Assembly: GCF_026586795.1 (NCBI RefSeq)
Contig: NZ_JAPFGY010000026.1
Location: 1 to 48,998 of the forward strand
Reading direction: 5' to 3'
DNA length: 48,998 nucleotides
Origin: Erythrobacter sp. WG
GTDB lineage: Bacteria; Pseudomonadota; Alphaproteobacteria; Sphingomonadales; Sphingomonadaceae
Position numbers and translations under genes: made by a program. Under the pieces are notes generated by a model. That model saw only the letters and a program-made list of their open reading frames with translations. It did not search any database and had not been told where the DNA came from. Of the stretch, positions 37,133-45,919 are shown piece by piece (position 1 is the stretch's first letter; each line of letters starts with the position of its first letter).

Positions 37133-37948
37133 TCAATGCGCCAGTAGCACGGGCATCGGCGGCTCGCTCAGCATCTGGCGGGTGACGCCGCCCAGCAGCA
37201 TCTCGGCAAGCCGCGGGCGGCCATAGGCGCCCATCACCACCACCGCGCAGTCGCGCGCCCGCGCGGCGGCGAACAGCGTGTCGGCGACCGAGGCCTGCCC
37301 ATCCGGCAGCTCGACCATCTCGCACGCGATCCCGTGGCGGCTGAGATAGCGCGCGCCTTCGGTGGAGGGCAGCGCGAGATCCTCGCCCGGATCGGAGTCG
37401 GTCACGCTCGCGAGCGTCACCTGGCACGAACAGGCAAGCAGCGGCAGCGCCGCGCGCAGGGCATGGGCGCTTTCCGGCGAGCCGTTCCAGGCGACCAGCA
37501 TCGGCGCGCCGACATCGAAGCCGCGCGAGTCCTGCGGCACCACCAGCACCGGAGCGCGCGCCTTCAGAACCACATCGCCGACCAGCGAGGACGGGCCGCG
37601 CCCGGTGGTGCCGGGTTCGGCGGATCCGAGGATCACCACATCCGCAAGCGGGGTCGCGTCGAGCAGCCGTTCGGCGGCGATCCCGTAGGTGAAGCGCCAG
37701 TCCCACGGCACGCCCTCGTTGGCGAGATCGGCCTCGACCTCGGCACGCAGGCGTTCGGCGTTTTCCTTGATCACCGGGATCGCGGCGGCCATCGCCGAGC
37801 CATAGACATCGCCCGGCGTGAAGACCTCGTAGCTGATCGCCTCAAGGCAGGTGATGTGGCCGTTGGTGGCCCGCGCGATGTCGAGCGCGACCTGCAGGCG
37901 CGCGGCCATCGCCGGATCGTGGTCGATGTGCAGCAGAATCGATTTCAT
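37133..37948 (-). CDS. Universal stress protein, two UspA domains
   Basis: 271 residues made of two tandem UspA domains (about 1-140 and 145-271). The second ends with GAYGRPRLAEMLLGGVTRQML, which fits the ATP-binding GxxG-x9-G(S/T) motif; the first has a related GSAEPGTTGRGPSSLVGDVV. GGGAGA lies 9 bp upstream of the ATG. A perfect FNR box is centred about 60 bp upstream, so expression probably rises at low oxygen, as for many two-domain Usp genes of FNR/Anr regulons. Confidence 0.92.
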   Translation of the reverse strand: MKSILLHIDHDPAMAARLQVALDIARATNGHITCLEAISYEVFTPGDVYGSAMAAAIPVIKENAERLRAEVEADLANEGVPWDWRFTYGIAAERLLDATPLADVVILGSAEPGTTGRGPSSLVGDVVLKARAPVLVVPQDSRGFDVGAPMLVAWNGSPESAHALRAALPLLACSCQVTLASVTDSDPGEDLALPSTEGARYLSRHGIACEMVELPDGQASVADTLFAAARARDCAVVVMGAYGRPRLAEMLLGGVTRQMLSEPPMPVLLAH

Positions 37949-38001
37949 GGCCTGTCTCCCAATGATGGAGACGAGAATCGGTCGAAAATGCCCCGGCAGC
38001 C

Positions 38002-38015
38002 TTGATCGCGATCAA
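38002..38015 (-). promoter_or_regulatory. Perfect FNR box (TTGAT-N4-ATCAA)
   Basis: TTGATCGCGATCAA is a perfect 14-bp palindrome matching the FNR/Anr/FnrL consensus. It lies 54 bp upstream of the universal stress protein ATG and 62 bp upstream of the divergent carotenoid oxygenase ATG. On the minus strand a weak -10-like GATTCT at 37973-37978 has the right spacing for class II activation; I see no matching -10 on the plus side. Confidence 0.85.
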
Positions 38016-38076
38016 AATCGCCCCTCTTGCCAGCCCCGCCCCCGTGGCGCATCCTTCGGCGCGAGGGAGAGAGCCC

Positions 38077-39573
38077 ATGCAGATCACGCGCCACCCGCCG
38101 GTCAGGACATCGCTGGAGCCGTCCAACCACCCCTATCTGTCGGGGCCGTGGACACCGCTGCACGAGGAGGTGGACGTTGCCGAACTGCCGGTGATCGAGG
38201 GCGCGATCCCCCCTGACATCGACGGCATCTACCTGCGCAACACCGAGAACCAGGTCCACCAGCCGCTCGGGCGCCATCACCCCTTCGATGGCGACGCGAT
38301 GATCCACCAGGTCAACATCTCGGGCGGGAAGGCGAGCTACCGCAACCGCTTCGTGCGGACGCATTGCTTCGAGGCGGAGCAGATCGCGGGCCGCAGCCTG
38401 TGGGGCGGGTTGATGGACCCTTGGGGAACGAGCGTGCGACCCGGCTTCGGCGCGCATGGGGGGCTGAAGGACACGGGCTCGACCGACATCATCGTTCACG
38501 CCGGCATTGCCTATGCGACCCTTTACCAGTGCGGCGAGGCGTGGATGCTCGATCCGGTGACGCTGGCGAGCCTCGGCAAGGCGCCGTGGGTTCCCCTGGA
38601 CGGGATCTCGGCCCACCCCAAGGTCGACGAGGGGACGGGCGAGCTAATGTTCTTCAACTATTCGAAGCACGCGCCTTTCATGCACTACGGCGTCGTGGGC
38701 CGTGACGGGCGGCTTGAGCATTATGTCCCCGTGCCGCTGCCCGGCCCGCGCCTGCCGCACGACATGGCGATCACACCCAATTGGTCGATCCTCAACGATA
38801 TGCCGCTCTACTGGGACGAGGAGCTGCTCGGGCGGAACATCCACGCGGCGCGGCTCCATCCGGGCGTGCCCACCCGCTTCGGCCTGATCCCGCGCCGCGG
38901 CCAGCCGCAAGACATCCGCTGGTTCGAGGCCTCCCCCACCTATGTGCTCCACTGGACCAACGCCTGGGAGGAGGGTGACGAGGTGATCCTCGAGGGCTAT
39001 CACCAGACCAAGCCCATGCCCGATCCGCTCGAGGAAATGGGCAAATACAGCCACATGATGGCCTATGTCGACGAGCACTCGTTCCAGAGCCGCCTTCACC
39101 GCTGGCGCTTCAACCTCAAGACGGGCGAAACGCGCGAGGAGCGATTGTCGGAGCGGATCGTCGAATTCGGGATGATCAACCCGCGCTTCGCCATGCGTCA
39201 GAGCCGCTACGTCTGGTCGACCACCTCGCGGCCCGGCTGGTTCCTGTTCAACGGCTACGTGCGCCACGACACCGGGACGGGCGAGGAGCAGGTCTATCGC
39301 CTCCCCGAGGGGGTCTATGCGAGCGAGAGCCCGATGATCCCCCGGAAGGGGGCGACCAACGAGGATGATGGCTACCTCGTCACCTTCCTGATCGACGAGA
39401 ACGCCGGCACCTCCGAGTGCGCGATCCTCGACGCTGCGGACATCGCCAAGGGTCCGATCTGCCGGCTGGCCCTGCCGCACAAGATCTGTTCGGGCACCCA
39501 TTCGGTGTGGGTCGAGCACGACCAGCTGCGCGCCGACGCGGCGTTTCACGCAGGGCGCTTCGCCGCGTCCTGA
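38077..39573 (+). CDS. Carotenoid oxygenase family protein (RPE65/lignostilbene dioxygenase type)
   Basis: 498 residues, a seven-bladed propeller with one Fe(II). The four iron histidines appear to be H180 (SAHPKVD), H228 (PHDMAI), H292 (LHWTNAW) and H475 (GTHSVW). PPDIDGIYLRNTENQ, HPFDGDAMIHQV and GAHGGLKDTGSTDI are typical blocks. The substrate could be a carotenoid, apocarotenoid or stilbene-like aromatic. The ATG at 38077 follows GGGAGAGAG. It has no signal peptide, so it should be cytoplasmic. Confidence 0.92.
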   Translation: MQITRHPPVRTSLEPSNHPYLSGPWTPLHEEVDVAELPVIEGAIPPDIDGIYLRNTENQVHQPLGRHHPFDGDAMIHQVNISGGKASYRNRFVRTHCFEAEQIAGRSLWGGLMDPWGTSVRPGFGAHGGLKDTGSTDIIVHAGIAYATLYQCGEAWMLDPVTLASLGKAPWVPLDGISAHPKVDEGTGELMFFNYSKHAPFMHYGVVGRDGRLEHYVPVPLPGPRLPHDMAITPNWSILNDMPLYWDEELLGRNIHAARLHPGVPTRFGLIPRRGQPQDIRWFEASPTYVLHWTNAWEEGDEVILEGYHQTKPMPDPLEEMGKYSHMMAYVDEHSFQSRLHRWRFNLKTGETREERLSERIVEFGMINPRFAMRQSRYVWSTTSRPGWFLFNGYVRHDTGTGEEQVYRLPEGVYASESPMIPRKGATNEDDGYLVTFLIDENAGTSECAILDAADIAKGPICRLALPHKICSGTHSVWVEHDQLRADAAFHAGRFAAS

Positions 39574-39678
39574 CGACACCGGTCGAGACCTCTTCGCCCC
39601 TCGTCGCGCCTCGGGTTGTGCGCGCGCGCGCCCGGGCCTAACCGACCGCGACTGCACATATCGACGGGACTTTCCTCA

Positions 39679-41496
39679 ATGACCTTGCGCCTTGCTCTCG
39701 CCGCCTCGACGGCGCTGCTCCTCACCGCCCAGCCCGGCTTCGCGCAGAGCGCACCTGCCCCCGCCGCTGCCGCCGCGGCCCAGTCCGAGCACGACAAGCT
39801 CTTCGCCCTGTTCGACGATGCCGACGCGCGCGAGCTCGCGCTCAATCCCCTGAGTCGGCTGTTCCGGGGCGATGACAGCAATGCAGGCCGCCTTGGCGAC
39901 CAGCTGACGGATTCGGCCTTTCTCGCCGGCCGCACCGACATCAAGCTGAACCTCGCCCTCTTGGCGCAGATCGACCGCAGCAAGCTCAACGCGACCGATC
40001 AGCTCGCCTACGACGTCTTCAAGTACACGCAGGAGACCAACCTCAAAGGCTACAGCGACGCAATGCGCGCGCTCACCGAGGTGCGTCCGCTCAATCACTT
40101 CTTCGGGCTGCACACCTACTACCCGACCTTCGCCAGCGGCACCGGAGTGGCGCCGTTCAAGACGCTACAGAACTATGAGGATAACCTCACCCGGCACGAC
40201 GATTACATCGCCTTCGTCGACCGGGCGATCGCCAGATTCCGCGAAGGAATGAAGAGCGGCGTGCTCGAGACGAGGCTGACGACCGAGATCATGGTCTCGC
40301 AGCTCGACACGCAGCTCGCCCAGCCGATCGCGCAATCGCAGTACATGGGTCCGACCACCATGTTCCCGGACAGCTTCTCCGCCGCGGACAAGGCGCGTCT
40401 CACCGCGGCCTACGAGGCGAAGACGAGGGCGATCTACGCCGCCAACACCCGCTTGCGCGATTTCCTGCGCGACGAATATCTACCCGCCGCGCGCGAGAGC
40501 ATCGGTCTTTCGCAGATGAAGGGCGGCGACAAGCTCTACGCCCGCGCCATCGAGGAATCGACGACGCTGCCGCTCGATGCCGAGACCATCCACCAGCTCG
40601 GCCTGTCCGAAGTCGCCCGGATCAAGTCCGAGCTCGAGGCGCTGCAAAAGGAAGTGAAGTTCAAGGGCACACAGGCCCAGTTCTTCGATTATGTGCGCAC
40701 CGATCCAAGGTTCCAGCCCAAGAGCCGCGAGGCGCTGACGCAGGACTACTACCGCATCGGCCGTGAAGTCGATGCCAGGATCGGCGCGCTGTTCTCGCTG
40801 GTGCCCAAATCTCCGCTCGAAATCCGGCCCTACGATCCCTCGACCGAGAAGTTCGAGGCGGGCGGGTCCTACCAGTCGGGTTCGCCCGACGGGAAGCGGC
40901 CGGGCGTGTTCTACTTCAACGCCTACGACCTGCCGAGCCGCCTGACGCCGGGCAACGTCACGCTCTACCTTCACGAAGGCGCGCCGGGGCACCACTTCCA
41001 GATCAGCCTCGCGCAGGAGAACGAGGCGCTGCCGGCCTTGATGCGCTTCGGCGGGACCACTGCCTTCGCGGAAGGCTGGGCGCTTTATGCCGAAACCCTG
41101 GGCAAGGAGATGGGCTTCTTCAAGAACCCCTGGAACCGCTACGGGACGCTTCAGGACGAGCAGCTACGCGCGATGCGGCTGGTGGTCGACACCGGGATCC
41201 ACGCCAAGGGCTGGACCCGCGACCAGGCGATCGACTTCATGATGCAGAACTCGGGGATGACCCGCACCGAGGTCGTCGCCGAAGTCGACCGCTACATCGC
41301 CATCCCGGGTCAGGCACTCGCCTACAAGATCGGCGCGCTCAAGATCCAGGAGCTGAGGAAGCGCGCCGCCGACAAGCTGGGGGCGCGGTTCGACATCAAG
41401 GCCTTTCACGAGCAGGTGCTGAACACCGGCGCCCTGCCGCTGACGGTGCTCGAGGCCAAGATCGACCGCTGGATCGCCGCGCAGGCGGCTGGCTAA
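39679..41496 (+). CDS. DUF885 family protein, secreted, metallopeptidase-like
   Basis: 605 residues with a clear signal peptide (MTLRLALAASTALLLTAQPGFAQS), so it is probably periplasmic or a surface protein. The family hallmark HEGAPGHH at 432-439 resembles a zinc peptidase HExxH-like site, followed by FAEGWALYAETLGKEMG, which would supply the third ligand. DUF885 proteins are presumed peptidases; the substrate is unknown. The ATG was chosen as the start of the signal peptide. Confidence 0.9.
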   Translation: MTLRLALAASTALLLTAQPGFAQSAPAPAAAAAAQSEHDKLFALFDDADARELALNPLSRLFRGDDSNAGRLGDQLTDSAFLAGRTDIKLNLALLAQIDRSKLNATDQLAYDVFKYTQETNLKGYSDAMRALTEVRPLNHFFGLHTYYPTFASGTGVAPFKTLQNYEDNLTRHDDYIAFVDRAIARFREGMKSGVLETRLTTEIMVSQLDTQLAQPIAQSQYMGPTTMFPDSFSAADKARLTAAYEAKTRAIYAANTRLRDFLRDEYLPAARESIGLSQMKGGDKLYARAIEESTTLPLDAETIHQLGLSEVARIKSELEALQKEVKFKGTQAQFFDYVRTDPRFQPKSREALTQDYYRIGREVDARIGALFSLVPKSPLEIRPYDPSTEKFEAGGSYQSGSPDGKRPGVFYFNAYDLPSRLTPGNVTLYLHEGAPGHHFQISLAQENEALPALMRFGGTTAFAEGWALYAETLGKEMGFFKNPWNRYGTLQDEQLRAMRLVVDTGIHAKGWTRDQAIDFMMQNSGMTRTEVVAEVDRYIAIPGQALAYKIGALKIQELRKRAADKLGARFDIKAFHEQVLNTGALPLTVLEAKIDRWIAAQAAG

Positions 41497-41547
41497 GCCC
41501 CCCACCCGGCCCCTCCGCGCACAACAGCCCGCCGCAAGAACTGCCCC

Positions 41548-41570
41548 GATGGCCCGCTCGCTGGGCCATC
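41548..41570 (+). terminator. Possible terminator hairpin after the DUF885 gene
   Basis: GATGGCCC at 41548-41555 and GGGCCATC at 41563-41570 form a perfect 8-bp stem with a 7-base loop, about 50 bp after the stop. There is no T-run. The remaining part of this 184-bp gap shows only a CAGGAG ribosome binding site before the next gene. Confidence 0.4.
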
Positions 41571-41680
41571 AGGAGCATCTTGTTCATCTGGCAGAAAGGT
41601 GGCTATCAACACGCACGCCTTGCGCAGACCCATTTCGGGCCGCTCAAGGGATCGCGGACCGCAGCGCAGGAGCATGAACA

Positions 41681-42622
41681 GTGAAACAGACCACTTTCCC
41701 CTACAGCCGCAATATCGCATTCGCCGCTGCTCTCGCGGCCGCCGGCGCCAGCGGCCTTTCGGCCCAGTCGAGCACCGCTACTGACCCTGCCGCCACCGGC
41801 GACCAGGGCGAGGTGCTGACCACCGTCTATGGCCAACTTCCCCCGCTTGCCGAACTGCAGGACGGGCCGAAGGTCACCGGCATGATCACCGCGCGCAAAG
41901 GCGGGCGGGTTCAGATCACTGCCGAAGACGGCAGCAACACCATCGTGACGCTGCACCCCGAAACGGAGATCCGCACCCGTGGCGGCTTCCTCGGGATCGG
42001 CAACAAGACGCTCGACCAGAGCGCGCTCGTCAACGGCCTGCCGGTGATCGTCAAGACGTCACAATACGGCGAGGGTCTCGTCGCCAGCGAGGTCCGCTTC
42101 ACCAGCGACGACCGGCAGATCGCGGCCATGATCCGCGGCGGCACGCAGCAGCAGTTCGGCGAACAGGGTGAGGCCATCCGCCAGAACGCTGCCGCGACCG
42201 AGGCGCTGCGCGGGCGGCTCGGCGACATCGACAAGTACAACCTGGTGTCCACCTCGAACGTCTACTTCCAAACCGGCAAGGCCACGCTCACCCCGGCCTA
42301 CAAGGCGGAGCTGTGCAATGCCGCCGCGCAGGCCGAGCAGAGCGAGAACTCGCTGCTGCTGGTGCTCGGCTATGCCGACATCACCGGATCGCAGGAGTTC
42401 AACCAGGCCCTGTCGGAAAAGCGCGCCGCGGCGGTGGTCAATCACCTCCAGCAGGTGTGCAAGTGGAAGCCCTACCGGATGCTGACGCCGACCGGCATGG
42501 CGACCGCCGATCCGGCGGCCGACAATTCCACGCCGCAGGGCCGAGCGCAGAACCGCCGCGTGTCTGTCAACGTGCTGGTGAGCAAGGCCCTGGACGACCG
42601 GCAGCAGGTCGCCCGCCAGTAA
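41681..42622 (+). CDS. OmpA-domain outer membrane / periplasmic protein
   Basis: 313 residues with a signal peptide ending near SGLSAQS. The middle part (residues 65-130) is a small beta-rich domain. The C-terminal OmpA peptidoglycan-binding domain runs from about residue 190: VYFQTGKATLTPAY, LVLGYADITGSQEFNQALSEKRAAAV and GRAQNRRVSVNV, with the diaminopimelate-binding Asp and Arg present. It probably ties the envelope to peptidoglycan. The start is a GTG at 41681 with CAGGAG upstream. A strong terminator follows. Confidence 0.88.
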   Translation: MKQTTFPYSRNIAFAAALAAAGASGLSAQSSTATDPAATGDQGEVLTTVYGQLPPLAELQDGPKVTGMITARKGGRVQITAEDGSNTIVTLHPETEIRTRGGFLGIGNKTLDQSALVNGLPVIVKTSQYGEGLVASEVRFTSDDRQIAAMIRGGTQQQFGEQGEAIRQNAAATEALRGRLGDIDKYNLVSTSNVYFQTGKATLTPAYKAELCNAAAQAEQSENSLLLVLGYADITGSQEFNQALSEKRAAAVVNHLQQVCKWKPYRMLTPTGMATADPAADNSTPQGRAQNRRVSVNVLVSKALDDRQQVARQ

Positions 42623-42642
42623 GCTTCGGGCAAAGCGTGATG

Positions 42643-42673
42643 CGGGGCGGGCCCAAAGGCCCGCCCCGTTTTT
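42643..42673. terminator. Strong bidirectional terminator
   Basis: CGGGGCGGGCC at 42643-42653 pairs perfectly with GGCCCGCCCCG at 42658-42668 around a CAAA loop and is followed by TTTTT. It lies between the OmpA-domain gene and the convergent crystallin-like gene. Confidence 0.9.
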
Positions 42674-42685
42674 CGTGCGCGGGCG

Positions 42686-43291
42686 TCAGGTTCCGGTGTT
42701 GCTGCACAGCACGTCGGCGAGATAGGCCCGCCCGCGCACCGTCTCGATCGCTTGCCGCGCCGCCGTGCGCCATCCCATGCTGGAGCAGAACTGCTCGGCG
42801 CTGCGGCGCGCGCAGAAGGCAGTGGCGCTGCCGGTCTCGCACGCCTCGACGCGGTAGCCGTTCATCGCCGGTGCGGGATAGAACTCGGCCGCCATGCCGC
42901 GCAGGCTCGGGTTGCGGCCCGGTTCGCCCGGCCGCCCGCCGCCGCTACCGCCCCAGCCCATCGGCCGCATCGACTGCACCTCGATGCCGCGCAGCCCGAG
43001 GATCGGTGTATCGCGCGAGATGGTCCGGCAATTGCCGCCATAATTGCGCCGCTCGCACAGCTGCCACTCGCCGCTGTTGACGCGGATCGCGTTGACCCGC
43101 CAGGCAAGGCCGAGGTCCGGCTCCGCGCGGCTGATGTTGACCGCCGGACCCTTGTAGTTGGCGTCACGGTAGATGATAGCCTCGGCTTGGGCGGGCGGCC
43201 GCAGCATCCGATCGTCCTGAGCGGCCGCCACCGTCACGCCGGCGGCGGCCAGCAGCCCCCCGGCGACAAGCGCGTAGCGTTGCAAGGTCAT
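42686..43291 (-). CDS. Secreted beta/gamma-crystallin-like protein
   Basis: 201 residues with a signal peptide ending near VAAAQD. Two Greek-key motifs are visible: AIIYRDANYKGPAVNISRAEPDL and WQLCERRNYGGNCRTISRDTPIL, the Y-x-x-x-x-Y/F-x-G pattern of the beta/gamma-crystallin and I36 inhibitor families. The Ca2+-binding (N/D)(N/D)xx(S/T)S consensus is not intact, so calcium binding is doubtful. A glycine-rich linker is followed by a cysteine-containing C-terminal domain of about 80 residues with no recognised relative. Confidence 0.8.
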   Translation of the reverse strand: MTLQRYALVAGGLLAAAGVTVAAAQDDRMLRPPAQAEAIIYRDANYKGPAVNISRAEPDLGLAWRVNAIRVNSGEWQLCERRNYGGNCRTISRDTPILGLRGIEVQSMRPMGWGGSGGGRPGEPGRNPSLRGMAAEFYPAPAMNGYRVEACETGSATAFCARRSAEQFCSSMGWRTAARQAIETVRGRAYLADVLCSNTGT

Positions 43292-43398
43292 AAATCCGTC
43301 TCCCCCCGAAAAGTGTGCTGTGTTCCATCGGCAGGATGGGACAAGCTGCGGGGAGCGACAAGAAAAAATGCTGCAAGCGAAAGGGGGACCAGCGCCGG

Positions 43399-45432
43399 TC
43401 AGCCGCCCGCGTGGTAGAAGTCGTAGATCTTGCGCGCGACCGTTGCGCTGACGCCGGGGGCGCGTTGCAGGTCCTCGAGCGCGGCGGCGCGCACCTTGCT
43501 GGCGGTGCCGAAGTGCAGCAACAGCGCGCGCTTCCTTGCCGGGCCGATGCCGGGGATCTCGTCGAGCGGCGAGGCGGTGATCGCCTTGGAGCGCTTCGCC
43601 CGGTGCGCGCCGATGACGAAGCGGTGCACCTCGTCGCGCAGGTTCTGCAAGTGGAACAGCAGCGGCGAGCCCGCCGGCAGCATCTTCTCGCGCCCGTCCG
43701 GAAAGTGGAACACCTCGCGCCCCTCGCGCCCGTGCCCCGGTCCCTTGGCGATGCCGACAACCGCGATCTCGTCGGCAAGACCGATCTCCTCCAGCACGCG
43801 CATCACGCTGGAGAGCTGCCCCTTGCCCCCGTCGATCAGCATGAGGTCGGGAAGAAGGGTCTCATGGCCCCCCTTGCCCACCCCGCTGGGACTAGGCTCG
43901 CCTTCGGCTCGCCAAGTCTCGCTCCCCTCCCGCTTGCGGGAGGGGCTGGGGGTGGGCCCTTCTTCTTCCTCTTCACGCCACGCCCGGAACCGCCGCGCCA
44001 TCACCTCGCGCATCATCGCGAAATCGTCGTTCGATTGCGCCTCGCGGATGTTGAACTTGCGGTATTGCGACTTCTCGAAACCCTCCGGCCCCGCCACCAC
44101 CATCGCGCCGACCGCCTTGGTGCCCTGGATGTGGCTGTTGTCGTAGACCTCGATCCGCTGCGGGGGGCTGTCCAGTTCGAGGAACTCGGCGAGCTCGCGG
44201 TTGAGCTTGGCCTTGGTCCCGCTCTCCGCCAGCCGCCGCTCGAGCGCCTCGACGGCATTGCGCTGCGCCTGCTGCATGAGCTTGCGCCGATCGCCGCGCT
44301 CGGGAACCGAGATGCCGACCTTCCGCCCCGCAAGCTCGCACAGCGCCGCCTCGATCAACTCGCGCTCAGGCACCTCCCGATCGACGAGGATCGTCGGCGG
44401 CGGCGGCACCTCCTCGTAGAATTGCAGCATGACATCGGCGAGCACCTGCGCCTCGTCGACCTCCGCCGTGTGGCGCGGGAAGAAGGCGCGGTGGCCCCAG
44501 TTCTGCCCGCCGCGGATGAAGAAGGCCTGCACCGTCATCTGCCCGCTCTTGGCGGCAAGCGCAAAGACGTCGGCATCGCCGAGCCCCGCGGCGTTGATCG
44601 CCTGGCTCCCCTGGATGAAGGTCGCCGCGCGCAGCCGGTCGCGCAGCATCGCCGCGGTCTCGAAGTCTAGGTTCGCCGCGGCCTCGGCCATCTGCCGCTC
44701 GAGATCGGCCTGCACAGCCGAGCTCTTCCCCGCGAGGAAGTCCTTCGCCTGGCGCACCAGCACGTCGTAGTCGGGCGCGCTGATCCGTCCCACGCAGGGG
44801 CCTGAACAGCGCTTGATCTGATACAGCAGGCACGGCCGGTCGCGGTTGTTGAAGAAGCTGTCGGTGCAACTTCGCAGCAGGAACAGCTTCTGCAGGGCAT
44901 TCAGCGTTGTGTTGACGCTCCCCGCGCTCGCGAAGGGCCCGTAGTAGTTCCCCTTCGCCCGCCGCGCGCCGCGGTGCTTCTGGATACGCGGGAAGGCATG
45001 ATCGGCGCGCAACAGGATGAAGGGGAAGCTCTTGTCGTCGCGCAGCAGCACGTTGAACGGCGGGCGGAAACGCTTGATGAGCTGCGCTTCGAGCAGCAAC
45101 GCCTCGGCCTCCGACCGGGTGACGACGATCTCCATGCTGCGCGTCTGGCTGACCATCCGCTGGAGCCGCCCGGAGAGTTGGGCGATCTGGGTGTAGTTAG
45201 CCACCCGCGCCTTGAGGCTGCGCGCCTTGCCGACATATAGCACCTCGCCGCGCGCATCGACCATCCGGTAGACGCCGGGCACCGGCTTCAGGACCCGCAC
45301 CGTATCGCGAATCGCCTTTACCCCGCCTTCGAGATCGGGCTGGGCGCTGGCCACCGTCCTGGCGGCCCGCTCCTCGTTGAAGCGTTCCGCACCGCGGGGG
45401 TCGTGGGGGGTGCCGGCAGGGGTTCGGGCCAT
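43399..45432 (-). CDS. uvrC: Excinuclease ABC subunit C
   Basis: 677 residues. It makes both incisions in nucleotide excision repair. The order is GIY-YIG domain (GVY 53-55, YVG 66-68), the UVR helix DLERQMAEAAANLDFETAAMLRDRL, the RNase H-like C-terminal nuclease (VYDNSHIQGTKAVGAMVV, then LPDLMLIDGGKGQL), and the helix-hairpin-helix end IPGIGPARKRALLLHFG. Between ARRFRAW and PDLMLIDGG lies an in-frame insertion (about residues 492-519) made by a palindromic repeat element. The ATG at 45432 was chosen; an earlier TTG is unlikely. Confidence 0.95.
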   Translation of the reverse strand: MARTPAGTPHDPRGAERFNEERAARTVASAQPDLEGGVKAIRDTVRVLKPVPGVYRMVDARGEVLYVGKARSLKARVANYTQIAQLSGRLQRMVSQTRSMEIVVTRSEAEALLLEAQLIKRFRPPFNVLLRDDKSFPFILLRADHAFPRIQKHRGARRAKGNYYGPFASAGSVNTTLNALQKLFLLRSCTDSFFNNRDRPCLLYQIKRCSGPCVGRISAPDYDVLVRQAKDFLAGKSSAVQADLERQMAEAAANLDFETAAMLRDRLRAATFIQGSQAINAAGLGDADVFALAAKSGQMTVQAFFIRGGQNWGHRAFFPRHTAEVDEAQVLADVMLQFYEEVPPPPTILVDREVPERELIEAALCELAGRKVGISVPERGDRRKLMQQAQRNAVEALERRLAESGTKAKLNRELAEFLELDSPPQRIEVYDNSHIQGTKAVGAMVVAGPEGFEKSQYRKFNIREAQSNDDFAMMREVMARRFRAWREEEEEGPTPSPSRKREGSETWRAEGEPSPSGVGKGGHETLLPDLMLIDGGKGQLSSVMRVLEEIGLADEIAVVGIAKGPGHGREGREVFHFPDGREKMLPAGSPLLFHLQNLRDEVHRFVIGAHRAKRSKAITASPLDEIPGIGPARKRALLLHFGTASKVRAAALEDLQRAPGVSATVARKIYDFYHAGG
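43876..43957. repeat. Palindromic repeat element, copy 2, inside uvrC
   Basis: An 82-bp copy of the element at 4083-4159, with the same GCCCACCC/GGGTGGGC ends, the same GCCAAGTCTCGCT linker and the identical 22-bp hairpin CCCCTCCCGCTTGCGGGAGGGG. Here it keeps the uvrC frame open and encodes a Pro/Ser/Gly/Glu-rich stretch (GPTPSPSRKREGSETW and following residues) on the minus strand. Confidence 0.85.
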
Positions 45433-45454
45433 GCGGGCCAGATAGGGACTGCAA

Positions 45455-45475
45455 GGGGCGATTGGCAATCGCCCC
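45455..45475 (-). terminator. Hairpin between the stress operon and uvrC
   Basis: GGGGCGAT at 45455-45462 pairs with ATCGCCCC at 45468-45475 around a 5-base loop. It lies downstream of the minus-strand three-gene operon (last stop at 45502) and just upstream of the uvrC start. It could end that transcript; there is no clear T-run. Confidence 0.45.
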
Positions 45476-45501
45476 CTGCATCCTTGCGCAGCCCTGTGCG
45501 G

Positions 45502-45909
45502 TCAGGCTGCGGCGATGGTCTGCGCGATCTCGTCGATCGGCTGGTTGGTGACCGCCTTGCCGATCTCGCCGACCAGCCGCTTCTCCAGCTCGATATGATA
45601 GTGCCGCCGAAGTTCGCCGAGCGAGCGCTTGTCGGCGACCACGATCAAATGCTCGATAGCATTGGTCTTGGCCTGGTGGTTCATCCAGTCCGCCGCCGCC
45701 GCCACGTGCGCCGCCTCATCGAGATCGTTGCCGGTGTGCTGGTTGGTGGTGATCGAGTGGCGCATCTTGCCCGAACTCCGGTTGGTCGGATCGAGGTCCG
45801 GCGCGCCGAAGTTCTCGAGGTTGGGATGCACCGCATCGCCACTATTGCGCAGCCACAGGAAGCGCTCGCCGTCGATCACGGCCACGTGGGCCCCGTCGGG
45901 TATCTGCAT
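45502..45909 (-). CDS. Host-attachment-protein family (eRF1-like fold) protein
   Basis: 135 residues. GAHVAVIDGERFLWLRN at the start, RHSITTNQHTGNDLDEAAHVAAAADWMN in the middle and HLIVVADKRSLGELRRHYHIELEKRLVGEI at the end are typical of the family named after an Agrobacterium 'protein required for attachment to host cells'. Despite the name, its members are widespread in free-living bacteria and the fold is related to RNA-binding release-factor domains. It is the last gene of the three-gene operon. The biochemical role is unknown. Confidence 0.8.
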   Translation of the reverse strand: MQIPDGAHVAVIDGERFLWLRNSGDAVHPNLENFGAPDLDPTNRSSGKMRHSITTNQHTGNDLDEAAHVAAAADWMNHQAKTNAIEHLIVVADKRSLGELRRHYHIELEKRLVGEIGKAVTNQPIDEIAQTIAAA

Positions 45910-45919
45910 GGGGGTGCTC

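Noticed and set aside
45502..45909. The host-attachment-type gene as evidence of a pathogen or plant-associated lifestyle, or of a phage.
   Set aside because: The family name comes from one Agrobacterium study; members are widespread in free-living bacteria, and no phage or virulence genes surround it.
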